Positions 26,197 to 27,147 of a stretch of DNA of 27,147 nt are shown in pieces. Position numbers and translations under genes: made by a program. The stretch's first letter is position 1. Every line of letters begins with the position of its first letter. This stretch comes from Nemertoderma westbladi (Eukaryota; Xenacoelomorpha; Nemertodermatida; Nemertodermatidae), in the NCBI GenBank assembly GCA_032718475.1, contig JAUCBJ010003653.1:1-27147 (forward strand), written 5' to 3'. The notes beneath the pieces are model-generated. The model did not search any database, was not told the origin of the DNA, and saw only the letters and a list, made by a program, of their open reading frames with translations.

Positions 26197-27147
26197 GGGT
26201 GTTGGGTAATGCGGGACACCTTGGGTTGCTAAGTGAAGACCGTGTAAGTATATTACGTAGCTTAGGGCCGGTGGATGAGACAATGCGTGTTGTATGTGCG
26301 TATGGAGAATTTTGGACTGCGGCTTTTACTTGTCTCAGTATGTTTTCATTACTGTAAGGTAGAACCAAGGGTTGTATATGTTGTGGTGGGGGGTGTATTC
26401 GTGTATGTATGCGGGGGTGTTTAATTTGTGTAATAAGTTTATTAATAATGTCAAATGGGTAGTCATTGTTTGCCAGCCTCTGTCTAACTTTCTCCAGACA
26501 CCTGTTTATGCCTGCAGCTGTGGTACTGTTATTAATGGCTCGTTTAATGGTACTCCTAGCTACGTTTAAGATTGTGGTTTGGGGGTGAGCACTGTTATAA
26601 TTGAGAATAATACCTACGTTGGCTGGTTTCACGTATAGTTCGAAATCAATGGGACCTACCGTATTAATGGTGGTTAATGTATCTAAAAAAGGTATACTAT
26701 GGAAACTTTTTTCCATTGTATACTTGATGGTCGGATGACATTATATATACATAAATATTTAGATAGACAAGGAATTTATCCAGTTCCTCTTCGCCGTGAG
26801 GCCAAGTGGACCAACCATCGTCATAAAACCTAAACCACACATCCGGTGAGAGGTGATACAGTAGTTAGCTAAAAACTCACTCTCTTTCACGTGAATATAT
26901 ATGATAGCGAATGGTGCTGTTAATCGGTCCCCCATACCTAGCCCAAACTTTTGAAGATAAAATTTACCTTCAAAGTGGAAATAACTACATTCGAGTGCTA
27001 ATTGCAGTAACCCATAAAACTCTGGTAAATTTAACCCAAACATATTAATAGAGTTATGGTGTTTATTTACGAACCCGATTACAACCTCAATACCTTCTTT
27101 AGCAGGTATATTCGTATATAAGGCTACTATATCTGTACTAAACAATA
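26197..27147 (-). pseudogene. Penelope-like element, reverse transcriptase part (partial, runs off right edge)
   Basis: From the right edge the minus strand reads FSTDIVALYTNIPAKEGI (RT motif A), then FHFEGKFYLQKFGLGMGD (motif B region). The catalytic box appears as WFRFYDDGWSTW in a shifted frame (YDD codons at plus 26817-26825). After a second shift comes HSIPFLDTLTTINTVG, then ELYVKPANVGIILNYNSAHP and GPKLRNILTRSSL, all typical of PLE RT. At least two frameshifts lie between 26720 and 26870, so this copy is inactive. It continues, after the LINE insertion, into the GIY-YIG fragment at 25142. 26197-26207 is the LINE target duplication. Confidence 0.85.

Overview
This 27 kb window is animal genomic DNA, probably from a marine invertebrate. 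I cannot fix the phylum. The only convincing host gene is a single-exon ZNF830-like zinc-finger gene (3005-3991, +). Almost everything else is transposable elements, many nested, in AT-rich DNA with C, G and ACG tracts. No bacterial-style operons, rRNA or convincing tRNA genes are seen.

Layout. 1-1674 (-): 5' half of a CR1/L2-like LINE, with a complete ORF1 and the start of ORF2 (apurinic endonuclease) in the same frame after a TGA CTA stop context. 2338-2845 (-): truncated copy of a second LINE family, ending next to the ZNF830 promoter. 3992-8536: gene-poor DNA with two small inverted-repeat elements and, at 5449-5491 (-), a hammerhead-ribozyme core. 8537-11353: another LINE copy (-), split by a 1.8 kb hAT-type element with an 8-bp target duplication. 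That hAT element carries a degraded plus-strand LINE fragment and an 89-nt-arm hairpin. 11356-11818: 106-bp minisatellite.

11819-27147 is one Penelope-like element (PLE) on the minus strand, running off the right edge and split twice. A LINE (25143-26196, +, 11-bp target duplication) sits between its RT and endonuclease. A 12.5 kb BEL/Pao-type LTR element (12348-24818, 5-bp target duplication GAGGG) sits a few codons before its stop. Read across both insertions, the PLE runs RT, CxxC linker, GIY-YIG nuclease and stop at 12300.

The BEL/Pao-like element is the most unusual object. Its LTRs differ at only about eight positions plus one indel. It keeps a gag-like ORF and a second long ORF (gag DUF1759-like, zinc knuckles, DUF1758-like protease) in the same frame, separated by one TAA. 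RT and RNase H are missing: the protease is joined in frame to the short region that normally follows RNase H, and no integrase is seen. Its 3' part holds GC-richer, unrecognised cargo: a small intact ORF, a long ORF intact for 177 codons and then broken many times, and a divergent plus-strand ORF. It looks like a young, trans-mobilised derivative carrying old foreign DNA.

Motif and family names come from reading translations by eye; no database search was run.
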